Source: Pediococcus sp. | GTDB taxonomy: Bacteria; Bacillota; Bacilli; Lactobacillales; Lactobacillaceae | Reading direction: 5' to 3' | DNA: 7,545 bases | NCBI GenBank assembly: GCA_022712335.1 | Contig: JALAGR010000084.1 | Location: 1-7,545 of the forward strand | Shown here: positions 1-7,259 of the stretch, piece after piece | Layout: each line of letters opens with the position of its first letter | Numbering within the stretch: position 1 is the stretch's first letter | Made by a program: the position numbers and the translations under genes | Notes under the pieces: model-generated | The model's input: only the letters and a program-made list of their open reading frames with translations | Database searches by the model: none | What the model was told of the DNA's origin: nothing

Positions 1-783
1 CAATAAAATCGAAACAATCGTTGGTACGACGGATATCCACGAAACACGATTTTGACTAATTTGATTCCAAAAGCGACTGGCACTAAATTTTGGTGCAATT
101 ACGAGTTTTCCGCCTGATAATCGCGTTGATAAAATTGAAATTACTTGCGCATTGATATGAAACATTGGCATCACCACCATCGTTGTATCTTTCGACGTCA
201 ACTTCTGTGCAGTAATATTGTGATTAGCAGCATTAAATAACATGGCATGGGTTAATCCCACTCGCTTGGGTTTGCCCGTCGTTCCCGAGGTCTGTAACAC
301 GAGTGCGAGATCATTTTCATTAACATCATTCATATCAAAACTAGACCGGTCATTTAATAAGCGTTCGTTAATAAAGATTGGTAATTCCGCTTTCGTTTTC
401 AAACTCAGATTAATTCGTTCCAATAGTGCATCATTCACAATTTGATTGGCTAGGTCATCTTGCGTTACCAGCATCGCATAATTTTCCTGATTAAATTTAG
501 CTTGTAGTTCAGCGACTGGCACACCAGCTGAAATCGGATGGACAATCGCTCCAATTTCCCATAAAGCCTGTTCTAAAACGGTATAAATCACTGAATTTTC
601 TAAATTGATTAGTACGTGATCGCCTTTTTGTAAGTTTAAATGCATCAGTTGTCCCTTCAGTAACTCCGCATCTTCCGCTAAATCCTGACCGGTAAACCAA
701 GTATTCTGTGCCTCATCTTTCATTACGTTTGCATCAAATAATTGGATTAGCTGGCGATTCAATCCTTCTGTTAATTTTGTCAT
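1..783 (-). CDS. AMP-dependent acyl-CoA synthetase/ligase, N-terminal 261 residues (C-terminus beyond window)
   Basis: Adenylate-forming enzyme of the acyl-CoA synthetase (ANL) superfamily: such enzymes activate a carboxylic acid with ATP to an acyl-AMP and usually transfer it to CoA. The frame is open without a stop from the ATG at 783 to base 1, so the gene is cut by the window edge and not visibly broken. Visible motifs are the ATP-binding P-loop QTSGTTGKPKRV (residues 164-175), MPMFHIN (205-211), FSASRFW (233-239) and VPTI (253-256), in the order and spacing usual for class I ligases of about 500 residues. The C-terminal lid and the acid-pocket residues are outside, so the substrate cannot be read. 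The start overlaps the stop of the upstream ABC ATPase as ATGA, with an AAAGGAAG ribosome site about 9-11 nt upstream, so translational coupling is likely. The stretch after the P-loop recalls oxalyl-CoA synthetase (AAE3/Pcs60) and CaiC-like ligases, but this is only a resemblance from memory. The family call is firm; the specific acid is unknown. Confidence 0.88.
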   Translation of the reverse strand, partial: MTKLTEGLNRQLIQLFDANVMKDEAQNTWFTGQDLAEDAELLKGQLMHLNLQKGDHVLINLENSVIYTVLEQALWEIGAIVHPISAGVPVAELQAKFNQENYAMLVTQDDLANQIVNDALLERINLSLKTKAELPIFINERLLNDRSSFDMNDVNENDLALVLQTSGTTGKPKRVGLTHAMLFNAANHNITAQKLTSKDTTMVVMPMFHINAQVISILSTRLSGGKLVIAPKFSASRFWNQISQNRVSWISVVPTIVSILL

Positions 784-1496
784 TTGGCATAACTTCCTTT
801 CACATTTTCGTCGATAATATCGTTAAATAATTTTTTAGCTATAGGTTCGATTTGTGATTCGTCCAGTCGGCGCCCACCTTGTTCTTCTAAGCTCGTATTA
901 CCATCTCGAATCACTAAAACTCGATCTGCCATTTTAGCTGCTTCATTCACGTCATGCGTAACTAAAATGGCGGTTAAATCCTGTTGAATGCATATCTTCG
1001 AAATCAGCTCTTGCATCTTATACCGTGTTAGCGCATCTAAGGCCCCCAGCGGCTCGTCTAACAGTAGTAATTGCGGATGTGCCATCAATGCACGTCCTAA
1101 CGCCACACGCTGCCTCTGGCCTCCAGAAAGCTGTTCGGGGTAATAGTTCTCGAAATCCTCTAAGCCAACCAAAGCTAACATTGCTCGTGCTTGGGCACGT
1201 TTTTTCCGTCTTCTACTACCAAAACAAAGATTATCTAAAATCGTCATCCACGGTAAAAGTCGGTCATCTTGAAACATCACTCGCACTACGGGCTGCTCTG
1301 AGTTAAAATGTAAACTTCCACTAGTAAAGTCCTCTAAGCCTGCAATCATACGTAATAATGTACTTTTACCACCACCACTTTGACCAACTAATGCTACAAA
1401 TTCTTTTGGATAAATTGCTAAATTTACGTTTCTTAAAATTTCTTTTTCATTGTAATTCTTGTTTAAGTTCTGAATTTTTAAAAATGGTTCCGTCAT
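780..1496 (-). CDS. ABC transporter ATP-binding protein, SsuB/TauB/NrtD-like
   Basis: Cytoplasmic ATPase subunit of an import-type ABC transporter of the nitrate/sulfonate/taurine group, 238 residues, a normal length. It carries a Walker A GQSGGGKST (38-46), a Q-loop in FQDDRLLPW (75-83), the signature LSGGQRQR (123-130), Walker B LLLLDEP (143-149), a D-loop within GALDALTR (151-158) and the switch histidine in THDVNEA (180-186). The LGALDALTR and RLLPW stretches are typical of SsuB-type ATPases. The ATG directly follows the TAA of the permease with no gap, and the ribosome site AGGAGGT lies inside the last permease codons, so the two subunits should be made in coupled amounts. The stop overlaps the start of the acyl-CoA synthetase by 4 bp. 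The assignment as an import ATPase is secure. The substrate is not: SsuB-like proteins also serve pyrimidine precursors, nitrate, taurine and other small organic molecules. A separate binding protein is expected but not seen here. Confidence 0.93.
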   Translation of the reverse strand: MTEPFLKIQNLNKNYNEKEILRNVNLAIYPKEFVALVGQSGGGKSTLLRMIAGLEDFTSGSLHFNSEQPVVRVMFQDDRLLPWMTILDNLCFGSRRRKKRAQARAMLALVGLEDFENYYPEQLSGGQRQRVALGRALMAHPQLLLLDEPLGALDALTRYKMQELISKICIQQDLTAILVTHDVNEAAKMADRVLVIRDGNTSLEEQGGRRLDESQIEPIAKKLFNDIIDENVKGSYAK

Positions 1497-2306
1497 TTAT
1501 TTACCTCCTTGAGGTGCGCGCCATTGCAACATAATTGATTCCATCAGTTTTACAATTAGGTCTGAAAGTTTCCCAAGTAGCGCGTAAATGATAATACATA
1601 AAACTACGGTCGTGATGTCCATATAAGTTTGCGCATTATTGGCCATGTATCCAATTCCCGAACTCGACGAGATGGTTTCAAAAACGATCAAGGTCGTCCA
1701 CATTACTCCTAGTGCGTAGCGCAGACCCATCAATATATTGGGCAGTGCGCCTGGTAAAATCACCTTTCGAATCAATTGCCAGCGGGATAATCCGTAAGAG
1801 CGTGCCATTTCGATTAATTTTGGATCAACGGAACGAATACCTTGGAAAGTATTAATGTAAATTGGAAACATCACTCCAATAGCAACTAATGAAATTTTTG
1901 CCGGCTCGCCAATTCCAAACATGATAATAATTAGCGGTATCAATGATAGATGTGGGATGTTTCTGAGCATCTGAATTGAAGTATCAAATAATGCACTTGC
2001 AGACTGGATTAATCCGTTCATGAATCCGAATAGTAATCCGACTGCGCCTCCAATTAGTAATCCAAACGTTGCTCGATATAAACTAATTCCAATATTAGTT
2101 TGGAGTTGTCCATTTTGAATCAACTTAATCGCATCTTGAATAATTGAAATTGGTGAGACACTGGTTTGTAAAAGACCAAAACTCACAACCGATTGCCAGG
2201 CGACGATCACACTTAAAGGCAAAAACCACGGGACGACCGCATTTAAATTGATTTTCGGTAATTCCTTCTTACTTTCGACTATTCCTATTTTTTCTACATT
2301 TTGCAT
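1497..2306 (-). CDS. ABC transporter permease, SsuC-like (BPD transporter inner-membrane component)
   Basis: Membrane permease subunit that forms the translocation pore together with the ATPase encoded directly downstream; 269 residues, the usual length for SsuC/TauC proteins. Hydrophobic segments are visible at about residues 25-44, 78-100, 115-133, 138-157, 190-212 and 231-247. The cytoplasmic EAA loop that docks on the ATPase is clear: EMARSYGLSRWQLI (166-179), followed by ILPGALP (183-189). DTSIQMLRNIPHL (108-120) and FPIYINT (147-153) closely match what I remember of E. coli SsuC, so the SsuC clade assignment is strong. The start is the ATG at 2306, with an AAAGGAG ribosome site at 2317-2323 and a 10-nt spacer. 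This is the first gene of a three-gene operon with the ATPase and the CoA ligase. Sulfonate as substrate is doubtful, because the two-component oxygenase SsuDE that would use it is not adjacent and would be unusual in a fermentative bacterium. Confidence 0.93.
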   Translation of the reverse strand: MQNVEKIGIVESKKELPKINLNAVVPWFLPLSVIVAWQSVVSFGLLQTSVSPISIIQDAIKLIQNGQLQTNIGISLYRATFGLLIGGAVGLLFGFMNGLIQSASALFDTSIQMLRNIPHLSLIPLIIIMFGIGEPAKISLVAIGVMFPIYINTFQGIRSVDPKLIEMARSYGLSRWQLIRKVILPGALPNILMGLRYALGVMWTTLIVFETISSSSGIGYMANNAQTYMDITTVVLCIIIYALLGKLSDLIVKLMESIMLQWRAPQGGK

Positions 2307-2336
2307 ATTAGGTTCGCTCCTTTAGGTTTCAACTGA

Positions 2337-2402
2337 TTTGAATAGTACTAACTATATCCAAGCACTTTGAATAAAAGGCGTTCTAAATACGAAGGTTTGA
2401 AT
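2337..2402. repeat. Three TTTGAAT copies at about 30-bp spacing
   Basis: TTTGAAT (ATTCAAA on the coding strand) occurs at 2337-2343, 2366-2372 and 2396-2402, start-to-start distances 29 and 30 bp. The spacing is close to three helical turns, which would place the copies on roughly the same face of the DNA. A 7-mer in AT-rich DNA can recur by chance, so the role as binding sites is speculative. Confidence 0.4.
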
Positions 2403-2427
2403 GCTAAGTTATGAAAAATAAATTTAA

Positions 2428-2447
2428 TTCTATGAACGTTCTATGAA
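2428..2447. repeat. Tandem 9-bp direct repeat TTCTATGAA with 11-bp period
   Basis: TTCTATGAA is present exactly twice, at 2428-2436 and 2439-2447, separated by CG, so the period is 11 bp, about one helical turn. The junction also forms the palindrome GAACGTTC (2434-2441). The outer flanks continue the likeness as AT-rich near-palindromic sequence. It sits upstream of the SsuC-like permease gene and downstream of the dnaJ terminator, a sensible position for an activator or repressor site. No regulator is identified. Confidence 0.5.
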
Positions 2448-2465
2448 TTTAATTAAGAAAAAGAC

Positions 2466-2511
2466 AACAAAAAAAGCGACAACCGAGCTAAATCGCTCCG
2501 TTGTCGCTTTT
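2466..2511 (-). terminator. Rho-independent terminator after dnaJ
   Basis: The arms AAAAGCGACAAC (2472-2483) and GTTGTCGCTTTT (2500-2511) pair perfectly over 12 bp. A single C-C mismatch follows, then GAGC/GCTC pairing (2485-2488 with 2495-2498) around a 6-nt loop. On the minus strand the stem is followed by a T-rich tract. It lies about 14 bp past the dnaJ stop and ends the chaperone operon. The other strand also has a short T tract, so it may work in both directions, although no plus-strand gene is seen. Confidence 0.9.
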
Positions 2512-2525
2512 ATTTGATCAATTTT

Positions 2526-3650
2526 CTAATTCATAAATTTATCAAAGAAACCACTCTTGCCATGACCAGCTGGTTCTTCACCACTGGCTTTAGCAAATTG
2601 CTTCAATGCTTCTTTTTGGTCGTTATTTAACTTCTTAGGTACGGTAACTTTAACCTTAACATGTTGGTCACCAGTGCCATTGCCACGTAAACGTGGTGCA
2701 CCTTTGCCCTTCAAACGGAAGTTCGTTCCCGTTTGCGTTCCAGCAGGCACCTTCAATTTAACATTGCCATGCACGGTTGGAACTTCGATTTCGTCTCCCA
2801 AAGCAGCTTGCACAAATGAAATCGTTTGGTTGTAATAAATCTCTGAACCATCACGTTCATAAATATCACTTGGTTGTACTTGGAAAATAATGTAAAGATC
2901 CCCATAAGGACCACCATTAAATCCAGCTTCACCTTGACCTTGAAGACGCATTTGTTGTCCATCTTCAACACCAGCTGGTACAGAAACTTTAACTTCATGT
3001 TGTTGTGAAGTATGTCCTGAACCACCACAAGTAGCACATTTTTCTTTGATTTCCTTACCAGTTCCGTTACATACATCACAAGTTTGTTGACGAACCATTC
3101 GTCCAAGTGGTGTATTTTGCGTTACTTGGATCGTACCTGAACCATTACACTTATGACAAGTTACTGGAGAAGTACCTTCTTTAGCGCCAGAACCACCACA
3201 AGTCTTACATAATGCTTCACGTGAATACTTGATCGTTGATTTTTTACCAAAGATTGCTTCTTCAAATTTGAGATTCATTTGATATTGTAAATCTTCACCT
3301 TGGCGCGGTTGGTTTGGCGATTGACGCTGTCCACCACCAAAGAAAGAGCCAAAGATATCTTCGAATCCACCACCAAAGTCGCTAAAACCGCCTTGGCCGC
3401 CGAATCCACCGCCACCAAAACCGGCGTTCGGATCTGCTGAACCAAATTGATCATATTGAGCACGTTTTTGAGAGTCACCTAGGACTTCATACGCTTCATT
3501 GACGTCTTTAAACTTCTGTTCGGCATCAGGTGCTTTGTTGATGTCTGGATGATATTTCTTCGAAAGCTTACGGTAAGCTTTTTTGATTTCATCATCAGAC
3601 GCATCTTTACTAACGCCTAGAATGTCATAATAATCTTTATTTGCAGCCAT
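2526..3650 (-). CDS. dnaJ: Chaperone protein DnaJ (Hsp40, type I)
   Basis: Cytosolic co-chaperone that binds unfolded proteins, hands them to DnaK and stimulates DnaK ATPase activity. At 374 residues it is full length. The J-domain occupies residues 4-70 with the essential HPD at 34-36. A Gly/Phe-rich linker runs over about 71-108. The zinc domain has all four CxxCxGxG repeats, with cysteine pairs at 148/151, 165/168, 191/194 and 205/208. The substrate-binding beta domains and dimerisation region follow. An in-frame ATG two codons upstream (3656) directly abuts the GGAGG ribosome site at 3657-3661 with no spacer. The ATG at 3650, with a 6-nt spacer, is the better start and gives [13 protein letters not shown]. 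The gene follows dnaK after a 96-bp gap that contains a perfect hairpin, so its transcript level may be lower than that of dnaK. A strong terminator follows the stop. Confidence 0.97.
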   Translation of the reverse strand: MAANKDYYDILGVSKDASDDEIKKAYRKLSKKYHPDINKAPDAEQKFKDVNEAYEVLGDSQKRAQYDQFGSADPNAGFGGGGFGGQGGFSDFGGGFEDIFGSFFGGGQRQSPNQPRQGEDLQYQMNLKFEEAIFGKKSTIKYSREALCKTCGGSGAKEGTSPVTCHKCNGSGTIQVTQNTPLGRMVRQQTCDVCNGTGKEIKEKCATCGGSGHTSQQHEVKVSVPAGVEDGQQMRLQGQGEAGFNGGPYGDLYIIFQVQPSDIYERDGSEIYYNQTISFVQAALGDEIEVPTVHGNVKLKVPAGTQTGTNFRLKGKGAPRLRGNGTGDQHVKVKVTVPKKLNNDQKEALKQFAKASGEEPAGHGKSGFFDKFMN

Positions 3651-3678
3651 ACTCATCCTCCATGATTTCTATTAGTTT

Positions 3679-3709
3679 ATCTTAACAGATAATCATGCAA
3701 AAAGGTCAA
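3679..3709 (-). promoter_or_regulatory. Candidate weak dnaJ promoter (extended -10)
   Basis: On the minus strand TG-T-TAAGAT (TAAGAT at 3679-3684) resembles an extended -10 element. A TTGACC (3704-3709) lies 19 bp upstream and is part of the hairpin arm between dnaK and dnaJ. The expected start, near 3672, would leave a short leader of about 20 nt to the dnaJ ATG with its GGAGG. The 19-bp spacer is long and TAAGAT is only a fair match, so this is a tentative call. Confidence 0.28.
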
Positions 3710-3731
3710 AGTCAGTGACTTTGACCTTTTT
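3699..3731 (-). terminator. Perfect 33-bp palindrome between dnaK and dnaJ; internal terminator or attenuator
   Basis: AAAAAGGTCAAAGTCA (3699-3714) and its exact reverse complement (3716-3731) flank a single central base. The RNA would form a long stem with a small loop, preceded by an A run and followed by five Us on either strand, the layout of a bidirectional intrinsic terminator. It lies 15 bp after the dnaK stop and about 50 bp before the dnaJ start, inside an otherwise co-directional chaperone operon. The stem is AT-rich, so termination may be partial and lower dnaJ relative to dnaK. The arms contain GGTCAAA, the CtsR heptad, but in inverted rather than tandem arrangement. Confidence 0.75.
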
Positions 3732-3746
3732 ACGATTACTGGTTAT

Positions 3747-5603
3747 TTACTTCTTGTCCTTGTCAGGATCAACTTCTTCAAAATCACCGTTGACTGTATT
3801 GTCATCATCAGTCTTAGCGCTACCAGCATTGGCTTGTGCACCGTCAGCTTGACCTTGTGCTTCTTGAGCTTGTTGGTAAAGCTTTACAGATAGATCTTGA
3901 ACAATCTTGCTCAAATCATCTTTCTTAGCTTTCATTTCTTCAAGATTGTTATCTTTTTGGGCTTGTTCAAGAGCTTCCTTAGCATCTTTAGCCTTCTTGA
4001 TTTCATCTTCAGAAACTTTACCTTCAAGATCTTTCAAAGTCTTGTCTGTAGTAAAGATTAATTGATCAACTTCGTTACGAAGATCAACTTCTTCTTTACG
4101 TTTTTGGTCAGCTTCTTCGTTTTCTTTAGCTTCTTTCATCATACGATCAATTTCTTCATCACTTAGACCCGATGAACTCTTGATTGTAATCTTTTGTTCT
4201 TTTCCTGTACCTTTGTCAGTTGCAGAAACGTTTACGATACCGTTCTTATCAATATCGAACTTAACTTCGATTTGTGGGATTCCACGAGGTGCAGCTGGAA
4301 TATCAGTAAGTTGGAAGCGACCAAGTGTCTTGTTATCAGCAGCCATTGGACGTTCACCTTGAAGAACATGGATGTCTACAGCAGGTTGGTTGTCAGCAGC
4401 TGTTGAGAATACTTGAGACTTGCTTGTTGGGATTGTTGTATTACGGTCGATTAACTTAGTGAATACACCACCCATGGTTTCGATACCAAGTGAAAGTGGA
4501 GTAACATCAAGTAAAACAACGTCCTTAACATCACCAGTAAGCACACCACCTTGAACAGCAGCACCTAGAGCTACGGCTTCATCAGGGTTGATAGAATGGT
4601 TAGGTTCTTTACCTGTCCAGTTCTTAACTGCTTCTTGAACAGCTGGAATACGTGTTGAACCACCATTTAGAATTACTTCGTCAATTTCAGATGCTGAAAG
4701 TCCGGCATCTTTAAGAGCATTTTCAACAGGTGCCTTTGTACGTTCAACCAAGTCAGCTGTTAATTGGTCGAATTGAGCACGTGTCAATGTCTTTTCAAGA
4801 TGAAGTGGACCTGCTTCTCCAGCAGAGATAAATGGTAGGCTGATTTGAGCTTCGCTAACACCAGAAAGGTCTTTCTTAGCTTTTTCAGCAGCGTCCTTCA
4901 AACGTTGAAGAGCCATCTTGTCTTGAGCAAGGTCTACGCCGTTATCCTTCTTGAATTCAGCAACTAACCAATCGATAATCTTTTGGTCAAAGTCGTCTCC
5001 ACCAAGATGTGTGTCACCATTAGTTGAAAGTACTTGGAATACGCCATCCCCTAATTCAAGAACAGAAACATCAAAAGTACCACCACCTAAATCATAAACA
5101 AGGATCTTTTCGTCTTTGCCATTTTGATCTAGTCCGTAAGCTAATGAAGATGCAGTAGGTTCGTTGATGATACGTTGAACATCTAAACCAGCAATCTTAC
5201 CAGCGTCTTTTGTTGCTTGACGTTGTGAATCATCGAAGTATGCAGGAACTGTGATAACAGCCTTATCAACTTCTTCACCAAGGTAATCTTCAGCAAAACC
5301 TTTGATGTAGCTTAAAATCATTGCTGAAACTTCTTGAGGTGTGTATGATTTACCATCAACAGTTACTTTGTAACCAGCTTCACCGATGTGACGCTTGATT
5401 GAAGCAATTGTATCAGGGTTTGTGATTGCTTGACGCTTAGCTACTTCACCAACTTGAGTTTCACCATTCTTGAAAGCAACAACTGATGGAGTTGTACGTG
5501 CTCCTTCAGGGTTAGTGATAATCTTTGGTTTGTCACCGTCCATAACAGCAACTGCAGAGTTTGTAGTACCTAAATCAATACCAATAATTTTATTACTTGC
5601 CAT
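3747..5603 (-). CDS. dnaK: Chaperone protein DnaK (Hsp70)
   Basis: Major cytosolic Hsp70, which binds exposed hydrophobic peptides in an ATP-controlled cycle with DnaJ and GrpE. It has 618 residues, normal for Firmicutes. The ATPase domain shows GIDLGTTNS (8-16), the phosphate loop [10 protein letters not shown] (171-180), [11 protein letters not shown] (148-158, where NEPTAAALAYG is common) and [11 protein letters not shown] (311-321, where ILVGGSTRIP is common; the Asn form is, as I recall, seen in other lactobacilli). The interdomain linker [11 protein letters not shown] is at 361-371, followed by the substrate-binding beta domain and a charged helical lid. The tail ends in an acidic, disordered-looking stretch with [11 protein letters not shown]. 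It lacks the extra segment seen between the ATPase lobes in Gram-negative DnaK, as usual in Gram-positives. The start at 5603 has purine-rich AGAGGAAGAGGG (5614-5625) about 10 nt upstream. The gene lies 24 bp after grpE and is controlled from the hrcA promoter. Confidence 0.98.
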   Translation of the reverse strand: MASNKIIGIDLGTTNSAVAVMDGDKPKIITNPEGARTTPSVVAFKNGETQVGEVAKRQAITNPDTIASIKRHIGEAGYKVTVDGKSYTPQEVSAMILSYIKGFAEDYLGEEVDKAVITVPAYFDDSQRQATKDAGKIAGLDVQRIINEPTASSLAYGLDQNGKDEKILVYDLGGGTFDVSVLELGDGVFQVLSTNGDTHLGGDDFDQKIIDWLVAEFKKDNGVDLAQDKMALQRLKDAAEKAKKDLSGVSEAQISLPFISAGEAGPLHLEKTLTRAQFDQLTADLVERTKAPVENALKDAGLSASEIDEVILNGGSTRIPAVQEAVKNWTGKEPNHSINPDEAVALGAAVQGGVLTGDVKDVVLLDVTPLSLGIETMGGVFTKLIDRNTTIPTSKSQVFSTAADNQPAVDIHVLQGERPMAADNKTLGRFQLTDIPAAPRGIPQIEVKFDIDKNGIVNVSATDKGTGKEQKITIKSSSGLSDEEIDRMMKEAKENEEADQKRKEEVDLRNEVDQLIFTTDKTLKDLEGKVSEDEIKKAKDAKEALEQAQKDNNLEEMKAKKDDLSKIVQDLSVKLYQQAQEAQGQADGAQANAGSAKTDDDNTVNGDFEEVDPDKDKK

Positions 5604-5627
5604 TGTCTAAAATCCCTCTTCCTCTTT

Positions 5628-6194
5628 TTATTGAGCTACGATAACCATTGCTGGTCGTAATACTCGGTCTTTTAAAATATATCCTTTTTGTAATACTTGA
5701 ACGACTGTATCAGCTGGATGATCGTCATCTGCTGGAACCGTTTGAACGGCTTGATGCATGTTAGGATCAAAATTTTGTCCTTCAGCTTCAATTTCAGCAA
5801 CGCTGTTATCCTTTAAAGCTTTCAACAAGTCCGTTTGAACCATTTGAACCCCTTTTTGAAGTTGTTCTGAAGCTGATTCAACGGCTAAAGCTCGTTCAAG
5901 GTTATCAAGTGCGGGCAAAATTGCTTTTGCAAGTTTTTGACCATCGTACTTGATTAATGATGCTTGTTCTTTTTCGTTTCGGCGACGCATATTAACGATT
6001 TCAGCTTGAGCACGGATGTACTTGTCAGAAAGTTCATCACGTTCAGCTTCCACCTTTTTAATATCATCTAAAGCCGTAGCTTCTTGTGTTTCTGTGGTTG
6101 AATCGTCATTAGTTGTTTCAACCTTTTCTGCTGAATCTCTTTGAGCTGCATCAGAAACTTCTTCTTTGACTTCTTCTTTTTTCTCTTTTGCCAA
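5628..6194 (-). CDS. grpE: Nucleotide exchange factor GrpE (TTG start)
   Basis: DnaK co-factor that releases ADP so that ATP can rebind and substrate is freed; acts as a dimer in the cytosol. With the TTG at 6194 as start the protein has 188 residues and begins (M)[11 protein letters not shown]. That is an acidic, Lys/Glu-rich disordered N-terminus as in other GrpEs, followed by the long coiled-coil helix (about 45-105) with [14 protein letters not shown] (59-72). The C-terminal signature is also present: FDPNMHQAV (142-150) and [18 protein letters not shown] (167-184). An ATG at 6272 in the same frame would give a 26-residue extension lying wholly inside hrcA without a ribosome site. The perfect AGGAGGA 5 nt before the TTG decides the start. 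That ribosome site overlaps the hrcA stop codon, which suggests coupled translation. dnaK follows after 24 bp. Confidence 0.96.
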   Translation of the reverse strand: MAKEKKEEVKEEVSDAAQRDSAEKVETTNDDSTTETQEATALDDIKKVEAERDELSDKYIRAQAEIVNMRRRNEKEQASLIKYDGQKLAKAILPALDNLERALAVESASEQLQKGVQMVQTDLLKALKDNSVAEIEAEGQNFDPNMHQAVQTVPADDDHPADTVVQVLQKGYILKDRVLRPAMVIVAQ

Positions 6195-6199
6195 TTCAA

Positions 6200-6206
6200 T
6201 CCTCCT
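6200..6206 (-). promoter_or_regulatory. grpE ribosome binding site overlapping hrcA stop
   Basis: AGGAGGA on the minus strand, 5 nt before the TTG start of grpE. Its first bases are part of the TAG that ends hrcA (6205-6207). A strong site combined with a weak start codon probably sets the GrpE level relative to HrcA and DnaK. Confidence 0.85.
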
Positions 6207-7245
6207 AACTATCATCAAGGTGCTTATAATATTCAAGCATTCGATTAGATAGTTGATCTCTAAATGTATCAAGTAAACCTAACGTCTTCGAATACTGCAT
6301 ACTAGTTGGACCGAGAATGGCAATTAATCCTTTGCCTCGACTACCAACATCATAAGTGGCGGTGATTAAGCTAAAATCTTTTAATAAAGCGTTGCTTAAT
6401 TCATCCCCAATTTTTACATCTAAGTCACTCTGATTGTTTCCAAGTAATCCATCAAGTTGGTCATTTTCATTGAATAGAGTTAAAAGCCCTCTAATTGAAC
6501 TCACGTCTACATTTTTAGAAAAATTCAAAACGTTTAACTTTCCGCCAATGAAGTATCGATCCCGTGATGAACGGGAAACCACATTTTCAAAAATATCAAC
6601 GATTCCGTCATTACTATGCAGATAGCGCTCAACCACTTTTGGAATATCCGTTTTCAGGTGGTAATAAACTTGATCTAGCGTTTCACCAATCAAGCGATCA
6701 TTCATTATTCGAAGAACACGTTCGACCGTTTCACTATCCATTCCGTGTGGAATCGAAAATTGCTGACTAGTAACGTCACCATTACTTGAAACCAAGATCA
6801 ACATAACTTGATTACCACCCAATGGAACCATTCGGAAACCATCTAACGTTGCATCCTTTTGTTCAGGTTTCAACGTTAATGCGGTGTAATGCGTCAAATT
6901 GGATAACATCTCCGCCGATGTTCGGACGATATCGTCCACTTCTTGGAAATGCGTGCCCAATCCATCTTGAATTTGTTGAGCCACATTTTGATTTAACTTT
7001 TTGGGACTCAACAAATGGTCAACGTAAAATCGATATCCCATCAGGGATGGAATTCTACCAGAAGATGAATGCATCTTTTCAATTAGACCCATTTCTTCTA
7101 GCTTAGCCATATCATTTCGAATCGTTGCTGAACTCACCTTTACAGGTAAATTGTTCATCAATGTTTTCGATCCGATCGGCTGACCATTCTCAGTATACTC
7201 TCGGACAATCTCCTCTAAAATTAACAACTCACGATCTGTTAACAT
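6205..7245 (-). CDS. hrcA: Heat-inducible transcription repressor HrcA
   Basis: Repressor of class I heat-shock genes; it binds CIRCE operators as a dimer and needs chaperonin activity to stay folded, so misfolded protein during stress relieves repression. It has 346 residues, the family's usual size. The N-terminal winged helix shows [13 protein letters not shown] (2-14), GQPIGSKTL (21-29), [20 protein letters not shown] (38-57) and the conserved wing [17 protein letters not shown] (60-76). The C-terminal part carries [11 protein letters not shown] and [15 protein letters not shown] near the end. An ATG seven codons upstream (7266) lies inside the CIRCE operator and has no ribosome site. The ATG at 7245 has AAAGAGGTGA (7251-7260) with a 5-nt spacer and gives the canonical [10 protein letters not shown], so I use it. 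As first gene of its own operon, with a CIRCE site directly upstream, it is autoregulated. Confidence 0.97.
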   Translation of the reverse strand: MLTDRELLILEEIVREYTENGQPIGSKTLMNNLPVKVSSATIRNDMAKLEEMGLIEKMHSSSGRIPSLMGYRFYVDHLLSPKKLNQNVAQQIQDGLGTHFQEVDDIVRTSAEMLSNLTHYTALTLKPEQKDATLDGFRMVPLGGNQVMLILVSSNGDVTSQQFSIPHGMDSETVERVLRIMNDRLIGETLDQVYYHLKTDIPKVVERYLHSNDGIVDIFENVVSRSSRDRYFIGGKLNVLNFSKNVDVSSIRGLLTLFNENDQLDGLLGNNQSDLDVKIGDELSNALLKDFSLITATYDVGSRGKGLIAILGPTSMQYSKTLGLLDTFRDQLSNRMLEYYKHLDDS

Positions 7246-7259
7246 GAAAATCACCTCTT

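Larger units (their letters stand above)
2307..2465 (-). promoter_or_regulatory. Leader/control region of the transporter-CoA ligase operon
   Basis: AT-rich gap between the dnaJ terminator and the permease gene with no supported ORF. It must hold the promoter of the three-gene operon, since the strong terminator upstream should block read-through. A -10-like TATAGT is seen at 2351-2356 (minus strand), but no acceptable -35 lies 16-18 bp upstream, so I do not call a definite promoter. A small inverted repeat ATAGT/ACTAT (around 2343-2356) and two sets of direct repeats, listed separately, are candidate operators. A poor -35 together with upstream repeats would fit activator-dependent expression; that is inference. 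Confidence 0.45.

Noticed and set aside
242..445. Plus-strand open frame of 67 codons opposite the acyl-CoA synthetase
   Set aside because: Antisense shadow of a well-supported gene, with no ribosome site and no recognisable protein.
509..700. Open frame of 63 codons on the minus strand
   Set aside because: It lies in another frame of the acyl-CoA synthetase gene, which is open through this stretch with clear family motifs; the short frame shows no domain and no ribosome site.
1..783. Idea that the acyl-CoA synthetase is a pseudogene because no long closed ORF is found
   Set aside because: Manual translation is open for all 261 codons with intact motifs; it only lacks a stop because the window ends.
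1025..1306. Plus-strand open frame of 93 codons opposite the ABC ATPase
   Set aside because: Antisense to the conserved signature and Q-loop region of the ATPase; its openness follows from the codon use of the real gene.
2753..3106. Minus-strand 117-codon open frame inside dnaJ
   Set aside because: Same strand but shifted frame within the DnaJ zinc and substrate-binding domains; DnaJ is intact, so this is not a frameshift fragment.
4180..4406. Two overlapping plus-strand open frames opposite dnaK
   Set aside because: Antisense to the highly conserved substrate-binding domain of DnaK; no start signals or protein features.
3919..5603. DnaK substitutions [10 protein letters not shown] and NEPTASS as signs of altered function
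   Set aside because: They depart from the most common bacterial form, but I recall the Asn variant in other lactobacilli, and the catalytic residues are intact; probably lineage variation.
6822..7106. Plus-strand open frame of 94 codons opposite hrcA
   Set aside because: Antisense shadow of HrcA with no ribosome site or protein family resemblance.
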